From the NCBI GenBank assembly GCA_017415945.1, contig JAFQDR010000212.1, forward strand, positions 1-11,967: a DNA stretch of 11,967 nt. The letters are read 5' to 3'. Origin of the DNA: Oscillospiraceae bacterium. Its GTDB lineage: Bacteria > Bacillota_A > Clostridia > Oscillospirales > Oscillospiraceae. The translations under genes and the position numbers were made by a program. Every line of letters begins with the position of its first letter. Positions within the stretch are counted from its first letter, which is position 1. Below the pieces are notes generated by a model that saw nothing but the letters and a program-made list of their open reading frames with translations, was not told the origin of the DNA and searched no databases. Positions 1 to 7,569 of the stretch are shown here, one piece after another.

Positions 1-1
1 A

Positions 2-316
2 GGCGAAAAGAAGGCAGCCATTCTGGAAGCAGAAGGTGCCCGCGAATCCGCCATCCTCCGTGCTGACGCAAAGAAGCAGCAGCAGATTCTGGAAGCACAG
101 GGCGAAGCGGAAGCAATTCTGGCTGTGCAGAAGGCTACCGCGGAAGGCATCCGTCTGGTCAACGAATCCATCCCCTCCGATGCGGTCATTAAGCTGAAGG
201 CCATCGAGGCCTTTGCCGCAGCCGCAAACGGTCAGGCCACCAAGATCATCATCCCCTCCGAAATTCAGGGTCTGGTAGGTCTTGCAAGCGGTCTGGTAGA
301 CAGCGTAAAGGAATAA
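2..316 (+). CDS. SPFH/band-7 (paraslipin-like) protein, C-terminal part only
   Basis: The reading frame is open from the window edge (first full codon at 2) and ends in TAA, so only about the last 104 residues are visible. They begin with an Ala/Glu/Lys/Gln-rich helix containing repeated ILEAEG and ILEAQGEAEA units, then a segment with SIPSDAVIKLKAIEAF, and finish with KIIIPSEIQGLVGLASG. This order (heptad-like EAEGEA helix, then an IIIPSE tail) is typical of the C-terminus of prokaryotic stomatin/paraslipin (QmcA-like) membrane scaffold proteins. The SPFH domain and N-terminal membrane anchor must lie upstream of the window. In many Bacillota such a gene follows an NfeD-like gene, which cannot be tested here. 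The gene ends with its own terminator. Family assignment is good; the specific role is unknown. Confidence 0.85.
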   Translation, partial: GEKKAAILEAEGARESAILRADAKKQQQILEAQGEAEAILAVQKATAEGIRLVNESIPSDAVIKLKAIEAFAAAANGQATKIIIPSEIQGLVGLASGLVDSVKE

Positions 317-330
317 GTTTACAAGCACCA

Positions 331-361
331 ATCCTCCCCACAAAATGGGGAGGATTTTTTT
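331..361 (+). terminator. Intrinsic terminator of the SPFH gene
   Basis: A perfect 10-bp stem (ATCCTCCCCA at 331-340 with TGGGGAGGAT at 346-355) closes a CAAAA loop and runs straight into a T tract (355-361). It starts 15 bases after the TAA stop at 314-316. Confidence 0.93.
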
Positions 362-456
362 GCGTCCGATATACCCGCTCGTACCTCGCGTCTGACTGAG
401 AGGGCATCTCCCTTTTCTGTTTTTCCATCGAGTACAGAAAATGTATTTTCACGCAC

Positions 457-543
457 AATCGAATTATTCGATTCGCTTAATCGATTTTTTGAAATTTCAT
501 AATATTTTCGGTTTCCCCAAGCAAATACGAAAAATATTCGATT
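457..543. promoter_or_regulatory. Cluster of ATTCGATT-type palindromes upstream of the symporter gene
   Basis: The 254-base gap 362-615 has no credible gene. It holds a perfect 8-1-8 palindrome at 457-473 (AATCGAAT, T, ATTCGATT). An AATCGATT site at 479-486 also pairs with TCGATT at 468-473 (6-5-6). A further ATTCGATT lies at 536-543, and its last two bases are the first two of the proposed -35 hexamer at 542-547. Repeated half-sites of one sequence overlapping a promoter suggest an operator for a dimeric regulator of the downstream symporter. This is inference; the regulator is not identifiable. Confidence 0.45.
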
Positions 544-570
544 GTTCTCTGATATTTTCTATGTTATAGT
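542..570 (+). promoter_or_regulatory. Extended -10 promoter for the amino-acid symporter
   Basis: A -35-like TTGTTC (542-547) is followed by a 17-base spacer and TATAGT (565-570), with a TG at 562-563 one base before the -10 hexamer (extended -10). Transcription would start near 577, leaving a leader of about 40 bases with an AAGGAG ribosome site before the ATG at 616. Confidence 0.6.
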
Positions 571-615
571 AGCCTCATCGCTTTAAAAGGCAAAAGAAAA
601 GGAGAAATATAACTT

Positions 616-1968
616 ATGGAAAACAGAGAGCATCTGGGCAGCCGCCTTGGCTTTATTCTGCTGAGCGCAGGCTGCGCCATCGGCATTGGCAATGTGTGGA
701 AATTCCCCTGGCTGGCAGGGCAGTACGGCGGCGGTGCCTTTGTACTGCTGTATTTGATCCTCCTGCTGGTTATGGGTGTACCCGTGCTGACCATGGAATT
801 TGCCATGGGCCGCGCGGCACAGAAAAGCCCCTTGAAGATGTACGGCGAGCTGACCCCCGATAAAAAATGGGGCTGGCATGGCTATGCGTGTCTGGCGGGC
901 AATGTGATCCTGATGATGTTCTACACCACCGTAGCCGGCTGGATGATGCAGTATTTTGTGCATATGGCAAGCGGCAAGTTTGTGGGTATGACCACCGAAG
1001 CCATTCAAAACGGCTTCTTTGAAATGCTGGGTGACCCTGTTTCCATGACGATCTATATGGGCATCGTGGTAGTGTTCGGCTTCGCCGTTATTTCCATGGG
1101 CGTGCAGAAGGGCTTGGAACGCATTACCAAGTGGATGATGCTGGCGCTCATTGTACTCATGCTGGCACTGGCAGTGAACAGCTGCTTCTTAGAGGGCGGC
1201 GCAGAGGGTCTGAAGTTCTATCTGATCCCCGACCTTGACCGTATGCTGGAGATCGGCATCGGTGATACCATCGTAGCTGCCATGAACCAGGCCTTCTTCA
1301 CCCTGAGCCTTGGCATCGGTGCCATGGCCATCTTCGGCAGCTATATCGGCAGAGACCGTGCCCTCATGGGGGAATCCGTCCGTGTCTGCGCACTGGATAC
1401 CACCGTAGCACTGTGCTCCGGTCTGATTATCTTCCCCGCCTGCTTCGCCTACGGCATCGATGTAAACAACGGCCCCGCGCTGATTTTTATGACCCTCCCC
1501 GTGGTTTTCGAAAACATGGGCGGCGGTCAGTTCTGGGGCAGCCTGTTCTTCGTATTTATGACCTTTGCAGCTCTGTCCACCGTGCTGGCGGTATTTGAAA
1601 ATATCGTGTCCATGGTCTCCGAGCTCACAGGCCTGAGCCGCAAGAAGACCTGCCTCATTTGCTGCATCGGCATCTTCCTGCTGAGCCTGCCCTGCGTGCT
1701 GGGCTACAATGTGTGGAGCCATGTGCATCTGATCGGCGGCCGTGACGTGCTGGACAGCGAGGACTTCATCGTATCCAATATCCTGCTGCCTCTGGGCTCC
1801 CTGCTGTTTGTGCTCTACTGCACCACCCGCTACGGCTGGGGCTGGGACAAGTTCGTGGCGGAAGCCAATGAGGGCAAGGGTCTGAAGGTAGCGCAATGGA
1901 TGCGTCCCTACTGCACCTATGTGCTGCCCGTGATCGTACTGGCAATTTTCCTCATCGGTATTGTTTAA
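616..1968 (+). CDS. Neurotransmitter:sodium symporter (NSS/SNF) family transporter
   Basis: This 450-residue integral membrane protein is a LeuT-fold transporter that would use the sodium gradient to import an amino acid or related compound. The broken first helix, with its substrate and sodium site, is seen as GCAIGIGNVWKFP at residues 19-31. TM2 carries GVPVLTMEFAMGR (54-66). The unwound TM6 motif is FFTLSLGIGAMAIFG (227-241). TM8 has the small-residue stretch FAALST (317-322) that supplies the second sodium site in the family. Its length and apparent end after one helix past TM10 fit the shorter bacterial branch with 11 helices (Tyt1/MhsT-like) rather than 12. The start is set by AAGGAG about 11 bases before ATG. 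It stands alone between two terminators. The substrate cannot be read from the sequence; tryptophan, tyrosine or another hydrophobic amino acid is a family-based guess. Confidence 0.95.
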   Translation: MENREHLGSRLGFILLSAGCAIGIGNVWKFPWLAGQYGGGAFVLLYLILLLVMGVPVLTMEFAMGRAAQKSPLKMYGELTPDKKWGWHGYACLAGNVILMMFYTTVAGWMMQYFVHMASGKFVGMTTEAIQNGFFEMLGDPVSMTIYMGIVVVFGFAVISMGVQKGLERITKWMMLALIVLMLALAVNSCFLEGGAEGLKFYLIPDLDRMLEIGIGDTIVAAMNQAFFTLSLGIGAMAIFGSYIGRDRALMGESVRVCALDTTVALCSGLIIFPACFAYGIDVNNGPALIFMTLPVVFENMGGGQFWGSLFFVFMTFAALSTVLAVFENIVSMVSELTGLSRKKTCLICCIGIFLLSLPCVLGYNVWSHVHLIGGRDVLDSEDFIVSNILLPLGSLLFVLYCTTRYGWGWDKFVAEANEGKGLKVAQWMRPYCTYVLPVIVLAIFLIGIV

Positions 1969-1989
1969 CCGCAAGAAACAAGATATAAT
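1961..1989 (+). promoter_or_regulatory. Promoter for the nuclease-ATPase operon, overlapping the upstream stop codon and terminator
   Basis: TTGTTT (1961-1966) lies 17 bases before a perfect TATAAT (1984-1989). The -35 covers the last codons and the first base of the stop of the symporter gene, and the -10 overlaps the first two bases of the terminator stem. The expected start near 1996 falls inside the stem, so the operon's own mRNA would lack most of the left arm and escape the terminator. Confidence 0.6.
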
Positions 1990-2021
1990 GGGCTTATCGA
2001 TTAAGATAAGCCCATTTTTTT
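1988..2021 (+). terminator. Intrinsic terminator of the symporter gene, abutting the next ribosome site
   Basis: A perfect 11-bp stem (ATGGGCTTATC at 1988-1998, GATAAGCCCAT at 2005-2015) with loop GATTAA runs into seven T bases (2015-2021). The next four bases (GGAG, 2022-2025) are the ribosome site of the following gene. Confidence 0.93.
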
Positions 2022-2034
2022 GGAGAAATGATTT

Positions 2035-3108
2035 ATGAAACTGATCCATTGTTCCGATATTCATTTGGACTCCCCCATGGAGTCCAATCTCACCGCCCCA
2101 CAGGCCAAAGAGCGCAACAGCGAGCTCTGCCGCACCTTTGCCCGTATGGTGGAGTACGCCAAAACAAACGGGGTATCCGCCGTGCTGCTGTGCGGTGACC
2201 TGTTTGACACAGAGCGTGTCTCCGCCACCACGGAGCAGTTCATTCTGGACACCGTGGCTGCCGCCCCTCACATCGCTTTCCTGTATCTGAAGGGCAACCA
2301 CGACGATACGAGCCCCGCCTTTTCGGGGTATGTACTGCCCGAAAATCTGCTGACCTTTGGGGAGGACTGGAGCTATCACCCCTTCGGGGATGTGACCGTT
2401 GCGGGCATTGAGCTCACGGACAGCAACTGCCACAGCCTGTACGACAGTCTGCACTTGGACAAGGATGCCAAAAACATCGTCATGCTCCACGGGCAGACCG
2501 CCGCCCACCCCGGGGAAGAGCTGGTGTCTCTGCCCGACCTGCGGGGAAAGCATATCGACTATCTGGCCCTGGGGCATATTCACAGCTACCAGACCGACAA
2601 GCTGGATGACCGCGGCACATGGTGCTACTGCGGCTGCTTGGAGGGTCGCGGCTATGACGAATGCGGCCAAAAGGGCTTTGTGGTGCTGGAAACCACCGCT
2701 CATGACATCAACCACCGCTTCGTACCCTTTGCAAGCCGTACCCTCCATGATCTGACCGCAGATATCACGGGGCTCACCACCGCCCCCGAATTCCTCAGCA
2801 CACTGCGCGCCGCCGCAGAGGGGATTCCCGAAAGCGACCTTGTGAAGTTCACCCTCACAGGCAGCTACACCCCCGACACCCACAAGGATCTTCCCTTCCT
2901 GTATACCATGCTGCAGGACCGCTTCTATGCCATGAAGATCAAGGACAGCTCCCGTCTGCAGCTGGATGCGGCATCCTACGAAAATGACATTTCCCTAAAG
3001 GGTGAGTTCATCCGCATGGTGCTGGCAGCGGACCTGCCCCAAGACCATAAGGATCGCATCATCTGCGCAGGCTTGGAAGCCCTGCGAGGAGAGGAGATCA
3101 GCCTATGA
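2035..3108 (+). CDS. Mre11/SbcD-type metallophosphoesterase, YhaO-like DNA repair nuclease subunit
   Basis: This 357-residue calcineurin-like phosphoesterase has all the metal-binding motifs in order: SDIHLDSP with D8 and H10, CGDLFD with D55 and D58, KGNHDD with N88 and H89, LHGQT with H152, and LGHIHS with H181 and H183. The set matches the two-metal nuclease core of Mre11/SbcD proteins, and the SDIHLDSP form resembles the Bacillota YhaO branch. It probably acts as the nuclease partner of the ATPase encoded next, trimming DNA ends or hairpins in repair. The residues after about 240 would be the capping or ATPase-contacting part. GGAG nine bases before ATG fixes the start. Its TGA overlaps the next ATG in an ATGA quartet, implying translational coupling and a 1:1 complex. 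DNA repair is inferred from the family. Confidence 0.93.
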   Translation: MKLIHCSDIHLDSPMESNLTAPQAKERNSELCRTFARMVEYAKTNGVSAVLLCGDLFDTERVSATTEQFILDTVAAAPHIAFLYLKGNHDDTSPAFSGYVLPENLLTFGEDWSYHPFGDVTVAGIELTDSNCHSLYDSLHLDKDAKNIVMLHGQTAAHPGEELVSLPDLRGKHIDYLALGHIHSYQTDKLDDRGTWCYCGCLEGRGYDECGQKGFVVLETTAHDINHRFVPFASRTLHDLTADITGLTTAPEFLSTLRAAAEGIPESDLVKFTLTGSYTPDTHKDLPFLYTMLQDRFYAMKIKDSSRLQLDAASYENDISLKGEFIRMVLAADLPQDHKDRIICAGLEALRGEEISL

Positions 3109-6083
3109 AACTGATACGCTGTTATATTGAAAATTTCGGCGGTCTGCAGCAGTACACAGTGGACTTCAATGACGGGCTTACCGTCATCCACGAGCCCAAC
3201 GGTTTCGGCAAGACCACCCTTGCGGAGTTCATCCGCGCCATGTTCTACGGCTTCCCCAAGGGCGTGAAGATCGCCGCCAAGAATCCCCGTCTGAAATACC
3301 TCCCCTGGCAGGGTGGACGGTACGGCGGCTACCTGATTTTTGAGCTGGAGGGCAAGCGTTACCGCATCGACCGCAGCTTCGGTGATGCCCCCAAGGGAGA
3401 CAAGTTCAAGCTGTTCGACGAAAGCACCCACAAGGAGGTCAAGGACTTCGGCCCCGACATCGGCCTTGCCATCTTCGGTCTGGACAGTGACTCCTTTATC
3501 CGCAGCACCTATATGCCCCAGATACGGGACAGCGGCCCTATGACCACTGACAACATCCGTGCCAAGCTGGGTAATCTCTTGGAGGACACGGGAGATCTGG
3601 GCAGCTACGAAAAGGCCCTGCAAAAGCTCAAGGACAAGCGCACGGTGTATGAGCACTACCGCGGCAGCGGGGGCAGCATCCACGAGGCACAAAAGAAGAT
3701 CTCCGCACTGCAGCAGGAGATCACCCTCTGTCAAGCCAAGGAGCCTCGCTTGGAGGCAGTCACCGCAGAGCTGACAGAGTCCCGCCAAGCACAGGCTTTG
3801 GGGGAAAGTGCCCTGCAGCATATCCGCAGACAGCTGTCCGAGGCTACCACCGCAGAGGCGGAAGCAGCGCTCTCCCGTGAATACGAGAGCCTTTGCAAAA
3901 CAAAAAACGAAACAGAACAGGCATTGACCGATCTGCAGTCCCGCTATCCCAAGGGGATCCCCACTGCTGCCGAGCTGGAAGCGGTCTCCCGGGCCATGGA
4001 CAAATACGCCGCATTGGAAGGGCAGCTGCAGGAGACCCAAGCCGACCGCGCCGCGGCACAAACCGCAGCGGACAACAGGGCTCGCTTCCATCGTGGCACC
4101 CCCACAGCGGAGGACTTCGCCCCGCAGGTCGGCCGCTTAGACCGTCTGATGACCGCGGGCAGTGAGCTTCACAGTGCGGTAATGTCTTCGGAGGAGGCCG
4201 AGGAGCTGACCCGTCTGGAAAAGCAGTTTTCCCACGGTATCCCCGAGGAAACCATGCTGAACCAATGCAGTGCCTATGCCACGGAGCTCACGGGTCTGCA
4301 GCATACCCGCCCCACCTTGGAGCTACCCATGGAGGACAAGGCCCGTTTGGAAAAGCTGGACAGCTATTTTGCGGCAAACATCCCGCAGCAGGCTGTCATT
4401 GACAGAGCCGAGGAGCAGCTGAACCGCGCCGACAGTCTTCGCCGAGAAAATCTGCGGCTGTCCGCAGCGGTGCCCACGGAGCCTGCTACAGAAGCCGTAC
4501 CCCAAAAGAAATTCCACAGTCTGTTCTTCCCCGCTCTGATCTTGGGCATCCTCGCCGCAGCCGCAGGCATCTACCTGCTGATCACCCCCGCATTTGACAG
4601 CCACATGGCAGTGGGGGGCATCTGCGCCGCTTTGGGTCTGGCCGCAGTGATCGCTGCCGCCATGCTGCAAAACAACCACAGCCTTATGGCCAAGCTGCAG
4701 TCTCAGGTACCTGTGGGAACCATGACCGCGGCACAGCGGAGCATGATAGAAGAAAACGAGGCCGCCGCAGCCGCAGTGGAAAGAGAAGTCACCGTATTTC
4801 TGGCAGCGTATCCCGCCCGCCCCGAGGACTCCCTCCGCAGCCGACTCGGAGAGCTGAACACCAACCGTGCACTGTATCTGCCCTTGCGGGACCGCAGAGA
4901 AGCCCTCAGGCAGCAGGCCATGGAAAACGATGCCCGCACCGAGGAATTGACAGAAGCACTGCACAAGGCACTGTCCCCCTATTTCGATACCATTGTCAGC
5001 TTCGATACAGCGGCACAGACCTTGCGCCGCAGAATCGAGCAATACGACGCCCTTTCCCGCAAGCAGCGGGAGCTGACCGCCCGCCGTGAGGCACTGACCG
5101 AGGAGATCGCAGCCTTGGAAGAAGGTCTTTCCGCATTCCTGCTGCAATACGGCGTGAAGGCCGCCCCTGCGGAGTATCGCCGCGCACTGGATACCCTCCG
5201 CAGAGAGGCGGACAGCTACACCGCCGCCCTCAGCCATTTGCAGCACAGAGCCGCCGCCTTGGCTGAACGGGATGAGGAATGCGCCGCCCTGCGGAAGGCA
5301 CAGGAGGACTTCTGCGCCGCCTACGGTCTGACCATCTCCATAGGGGATCGTCAGGCGCTGAAGGCCGCCGAGCGGGACGGAGATGCCATCAACCGTCTGC
5401 AAAAGGAGCTTACCCTTGCGGATAAGGCACTGACTGCCTTCGTTGCCGAGCATGGCCACAGACCCGCTTCCCAAGAGCAGCAGACACGCTATGACCTTGC
5501 GGGACTGCAGGCGGGAGAACGTGAGCTGATCCGCAAGCAGAACGCACTTCATGCGGACATCCTTCGTCTGGAACAGCAAATCCGTCTGCTGCGTGCCGAC
5601 ATAGACCGTATCCCGCAGCTCACGGACGAGCTGACCCGTCTGACGGAGCAGAAGGCCGCGGACACGGAAGCCCGTCAGCTGCTGGACAGCACCGTTGACT
5701 ATCTGCAAAAGGCCAGAGAGAGCCTTTCCGCAAGCTATCTGGGTGGGGTACAGGGGCACTTCGCCCGTTATCTGAACCGACTGACGGGAGAGGACACCAA
5801 GCACATTGCGGTGAACACCGATCTGGAGGTGCAGCTGGAACGCGGGGGCTCCAACCGTCCCCTGAACCACTTCTCCGCAGGGCAGACCGATGCTGTGCAT
5901 TTGTGTATGCGTTTGGCCCTGTCCGATGCCCTGTTCGAGGAGGGCAGCACCTTTATGATTTTGGACGATCCCTTTGTGAATCTGGACGACCGCCACACCG
6001 CACAGGCGCTTGAGCTGCTGCAAGAGCTGGCACAAGACCGACAGATCATCTATCTGGTCTGCAACAGCAGCCGCAGTATCTAA
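3105..6083 (+). CDS. Rad50/SbcC-like ABC ATPase (YhaN-like) with coiled coils and a central membrane hairpin
   Basis: This 992-residue SMC-type ATPase begins with IENFGGL and a Walker A EPNGFGKTT (30-38), which lacks the usual first Gly as is common in YhaN-like proteins. The Q-loop is YMPQ (Q139). Long Glu/Gln/Arg/Leu-rich coiled coils follow. At the C-terminus are the ABC signature FSAGQ (923-927), Walker B FMILDDP (950-956, Asp-Asp instead of Asp-Glu) and a VNLDD D-loop. Where SbcC/Rad50 carry a Cys-x-x-Cys zinc hook, this protein has two hydrophobic segments, about 473-492 and 501-522, with a short loop between. That suggests the coiled-coil apex is held in the membrane. ATP-driven clamping of DNA with the upstream nuclease is the family role. 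The ATG overlaps the nuclease stop and is preceded by a run of GAGGAGAGGAG. Confidence 0.92.
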   Translation: MKLIRCYIENFGGLQQYTVDFNDGLTVIHEPNGFGKTTLAEFIRAMFYGFPKGVKIAAKNPRLKYLPWQGGRYGGYLIFELEGKRYRIDRSFGDAPKGDKFKLFDESTHKEVKDFGPDIGLAIFGLDSDSFIRSTYMPQIRDSGPMTTDNIRAKLGNLLEDTGDLGSYEKALQKLKDKRTVYEHYRGSGGSIHEAQKKISALQQEITLCQAKEPRLEAVTAELTESRQAQALGESALQHIRRQLSEATTAEAEAALSREYESLCKTKNETEQALTDLQSRYPKGIPTAAELEAVSRAMDKYAALEGQLQETQADRAAAQTAADNRARFHRGTPTAEDFAPQVGRLDRLMTAGSELHSAVMSSEEAEELTRLEKQFSHGIPEETMLNQCSAYATELTGLQHTRPTLELPMEDKARLEKLDSYFAANIPQQAVIDRAEEQLNRADSLRRENLRLSAAVPTEPATEAVPQKKFHSLFFPALILGILAAAAGIYLLITPAFDSHMAVGGICAALGLAAVIAAAMLQNNHSLMAKLQSQVPVGTMTAAQRSMIEENEAAAAAVEREVTVFLAAYPARPEDSLRSRLGELNTNRALYLPLRDRREALRQQAMENDARTEELTEALHKALSPYFDTIVSFDTAAQTLRRRIEQYDALSRKQRELTARREALTEEIAALEEGLSAFLLQYGVKAAPAEYRRALDTLRREADSYTAALSHLQHRAAALAERDEECAALRKAQEDFCAAYGLTISIGDRQALKAAERDGDAINRLQKELTLADKALTAFVAEHGHRPASQEQQTRYDLAGLQAGERELIRKQNALHADILRLEQQIRLLRADIDRIPQLTDELTRLTEQKAADTEARQLLDSTVDYLQKARESLSASYLGGVQGHFARYLNRLTGEDTKHIAVNTDLEVQLERGGSNRPLNHFSAGQTDAVHLCMRLALSDALFEEGSTFMILDDPFVNLDDRHTAQALELLQELAQDRQIIYLVCNSSRSI

Positions 6084-6087
6084 TACA

Positions 6088-6093
6088 TATAAT
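6088..6093 (+). promoter_or_regulatory. TATAAT hexamer before spmA
   Basis: A perfect TATAAT lies five bases after the ATPase stop codon. Read as CATATAAT (6086-6093) it also resembles the -10 of sporulation sigma-E promoters, which drive spmAB in Bacillus subtilis. No convincing -35 is visible for either reading (CAGCAG at the normal distance), so this is tentative. Confidence 0.3.
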
Positions 6094-6097
6094 GCAA

Positions 6098-6136
6098 AAT
6101 ACGCTCATATCCTGATAAAAAGGATGTGAGCGTATT
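6098..6136 (+). terminator. Long hairpin overlapping the spmA ribosome site and start codon
   Basis: A 15-bp stem with one G-U pair (AATACGCTCATATCC at 6098-6112 with GGATGTGAGCGTATT at 6122-6136) closes a 9-base loop TGATAAAAA. The following GATTTTAT is only moderately T-rich, so it is a weak or partial terminator for the ATPase gene. The right arm contains the GTG at 6126 and TTG at 6135, the two candidate spmA starts, and the loop contains most of the ribosome site. It may therefore also restrict spmA translation. Confidence 0.6.
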
Positions 6137-6695
6137 GATTTTATCCGTAGTATGGGCCCTGGGTATGGGTGCCTCCCTGCTGTATGCCTGCACCGTGGGT
6201 ACCCTGCCTCTGCTGACCGCCGCCCTCACCGAGGGCATCACCGCCGCCGTGAACTTCTGCATGACCACAGGGGCCATGATGGTGTTCTGGTGCGGCATCT
6301 TCTCCCTCATGGAGGACTGCGGCATTGCAGGTGCGCTGAACCGCCTGCTCCGCCCTCTGTTGGGCAGGCTGTTTCCCGTTACCGCCGCCCATAAGGAGGC
6401 CTTCGCCCCCTTATGCGCCAACGTCACCGCCAATCTCTTGGGCTTGGGCAATGCCGCCACCCCCATGGGCATCCGTGGGGTGCGGGCTATGGCAAAGCTG
6501 CCACGGGCACAGCATGAGCTCGGGCGGCTGGTGGTCATGAATACCGCATCCATTCAGCTGCTGCCCACCACGGTGATTTCCCTCCGTGCCGCCATGGGAA
6601 GCGCAGATCCCGCGGACATCCTCGTCCCCGTACTGCTGACCTCCCTGCTGTCGGTAACCGCGGGGCTTGTGAGCTTGGAGGTGCTGCAAAGATGA
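6126..6695 (+). CDS. spmA: Spore maturation protein A
   Basis: This 189-residue membrane protein of the nucleoside-recognition (Gate) domain family carries the SpmA hallmark NLLGLGNAATPMG (103-115), preceded by TGAMMVFWCGIFSLMEDCG (48-66). In Bacillus subtilis SpmA acts with SpmB in spore core dehydration and heat resistance; the transported molecule is not established. The length is close to the usual 195-200 residues. The start is uncertain. GTG at 6126 matches the family N-terminus in length, but its AAAAAGGA site ends one base before it. TTG at 6135 has the same site ten bases away, which is better spacing. There is no nearby ATG with a ribosome site. The 3' end overlaps spmB by four bases (ATGA), so the two are coupled. 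Confidence 0.92.
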   Translation: MSVLILSVVWALGMGASLLYACTVGTLPLLTAALTEGITAAVNFCMTTGAMMVFWCGIFSLMEDCGIAGALNRLLRPLLGRLFPVTAAHKEAFAPLCANVTANLLGLGNAATPMGIRGVRAMAKLPRAQHELGRLVVMNTASIQLLPTTVISLRAAMGSADPADILVPVLLTSLLSVTAGLVSLEVLQR

Positions 6696-7189
6696 CGGTT
6701 CCCCTGCTATGTGCCGCTGTGGGCATCTGTGCCCTGCTGCGGGGCGTGGCACTGTCGGACAGCTTCACCCGTGGGGCAAGGGACGGTCTGCATACCCTGC
6801 TTGGCATCTTCCCCGCTCTGCTGTTTCTCCTGCCTATGATTGCGGTTATGCGGGCATCGGGACTGCTGGATGCGCTGACAGGGCTGTTTGCACCGCTGTT
6901 GGGACTGTTTGGCATTCCGGCGGAAGTTGCCCCCATACTGTTCCTGCGGCCCTTCAGCGGCAGCGGTGCACTGGCGGCGGCAGCGGATGTTCTGGTAACC
7001 TACGGTGCGGACAGTCTCATCGGGCGGACCGCCGCGGTGATGCTGGGCTCCACGGAAACCACCTTCTATGTGCTGACGGTGTATTTCGCGGGCATGGACC
7101 AAGCAGACACCAAACGGATTTTGCCTGCGGCATTGATTGCAGACATGGTGGGCTTCATGACCGCAGCATGGACAGCACGGTGGTGCTGA
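6692..7189 (+). CDS. spmB: Spore maturation protein B
   Basis: This 165-residue membrane protein is the standard partner of SpmA. Diagnostic segments are LFGIPAEVAPILFLRPFSGSG (72-92) and GADSLIGRTA, then GSTETTFYVLTVYFAG (119-134) and ALIADMVGF (147-155), in the order seen in SpmB. About four to five hydrophobic segments are visible. It works with SpmA in late spore core dehydration. It begins in an ATGA overlap with the end of spmA and ends with TGA, a little shorter than the roughly 178-residue Bacillus protein. Beyond it lie a palindromic repeat and a terminator. Presence of spmAB supports a spore-forming lineage, although some non-sporulating Clostridia retain these genes. Confidence 0.93.
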   Translation: MTVPLLCAAVGICALLRGVALSDSFTRGARDGLHTLLGIFPALLFLLPMIAVMRASGLLDALTGLFAPLLGLFGIPAEVAPILFLRPFSGSGALAAAADVLVTYGADSLIGRTAAVMLGSTETTFYVLTVYFAGMDQADTKRILPAALIADMVGFMTAAWTARWC

Positions 7190-7215
7190 TTGCAGGCGCA
7201 AAAACTTTCCTCCCT

Positions 7216-7291
7216 CGTAGGGGCGGATAGTATCCGCCCGCAGTGTTCGGTCTTACTCCGCAGATGCGGGCGGCTAATAGCCGCCCCTACG
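7216..7291. repeat. Nested-palindrome repeat element, copy 1
   Basis: An 11-bp perfect inverted repeat forms the ends (CGTAGGGGCGG at 7216-7226, CCGCCCCTACG at 7281-7291). Each end is itself palindromic: GGGCGGATA-G-TATCCGCCC at 7221-7239 and GGGCGGCTA-A-TAGCCGCCC at 7268-7286. The element can fold as one long stem or as two short ones. The same design with a different core occurs at 11071-11150. It resembles short non-autonomous or REP-type intergenic repeats; no transposase is nearby. Confidence 0.75.
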
Positions 7292-7313
7292 GGTGCGGTA
7301 ATATAACACAACA

Positions 7314-7342
7314 AAAAACCGCACCCGATTGGGTGCGGTTTT
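7314..7342 (+). terminator. Terminator after spmAB, first copy of a 29-bp duplicated hairpin
   Basis: A perfect 12-bp stem (AAAACCGCACCC at 7315-7326, GGGTGCGGTTTT at 7331-7342) closes a GATT loop. Its A and T flanks make it work in both directions. An identical 29-bp sequence recurs at 7570-7598, and the repeat element at 7343-7569 lies exactly between the two copies. Confidence 0.88.
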
Positions 7343-7569
7343 AGAGTCTGTCAAAATACTCCAATGGAGCATTTTGACATAGATGCCCCCGCATACGCGA
7401 TGGGCCTGGCAGGGCTGCCGCGCGCATAATTTGTTTGTCTTCGGCAAACAAATTCCACACTTGCAGCCCTATTTGTATTTTTCGCTTCGTACATGCCGGC
7501 GCGAAAAATGGATTTAATTTCATTTCGTTCTTACGAACGAAACTCTGCGAGGCATTTTTTGACAATCTG
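7343..7569. repeat. Structured, MITE-like intergenic element, copy 1
   Basis: This 227-base non-coding segment between spmB and argS begins with a stem TGTCAAAAT/ATTTTGACA plus CTCC/GGAG (7349-7379). A short GCCC...GGGC pairing follows, then a stem AATTTGTTTG/CAAACAAATT with a UUCG-containing loop (7428-7454) and a conserved tail CCACACTTGCAGCCC then TATTTGTATTTTT. After these come ATTTTTCGC/GCGAAAAAT (7477-7509) and TTTCGTTC/GAACGAAA (7523-7542). The right end TTTTGACAATCTG is an imperfect inverted repeat of the left end AGAGTCTGTCAAAA. The first half recurs at 11688-11880. The ends, flanking duplication and lack of coding capacity suggest a non-autonomous mobile element; a structured RNA is an alternative. 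Confidence 0.75.

Noticed and set aside
384..425. Small GAGA/TCTC hairpin followed by T-rich sequence after the SPFH gene
   Set aside because: The stem is only four to five pairs and a much better terminator already lies at 331-361.
1189..2883. Very long minus-strand open frame (564 codons) opposite the symporter and nuclease genes
   Set aside because: It spans two well-supported plus-strand genes and the terminator between them, has no recognisable motif or ribosome site, and its Gly/His/Gln-rich composition is what the complement of GC-rich coding sequence gives.
2976..4091. Minus-strand open frame (371 codons) crossing the nuclease/ATPase junction
   Set aside because: Antisense shadow of the coupled operon, with low-complexity Leu/Gly/Gln content and no start signals.
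4323..6035. Long minus-strand open frame (570 codons) opposite the ATPase gene
   Set aside because: The plus strand encodes a complete ATPase with all its motifs; the antisense frame has no family features and reflects third-position GC bias.
6124..6129. ATG-TGA start-stop pair overlapping the spmA GTG
   Set aside because: It could be a minimal upstream frame, but the purine run touches it directly and nothing else suggests it is translated.
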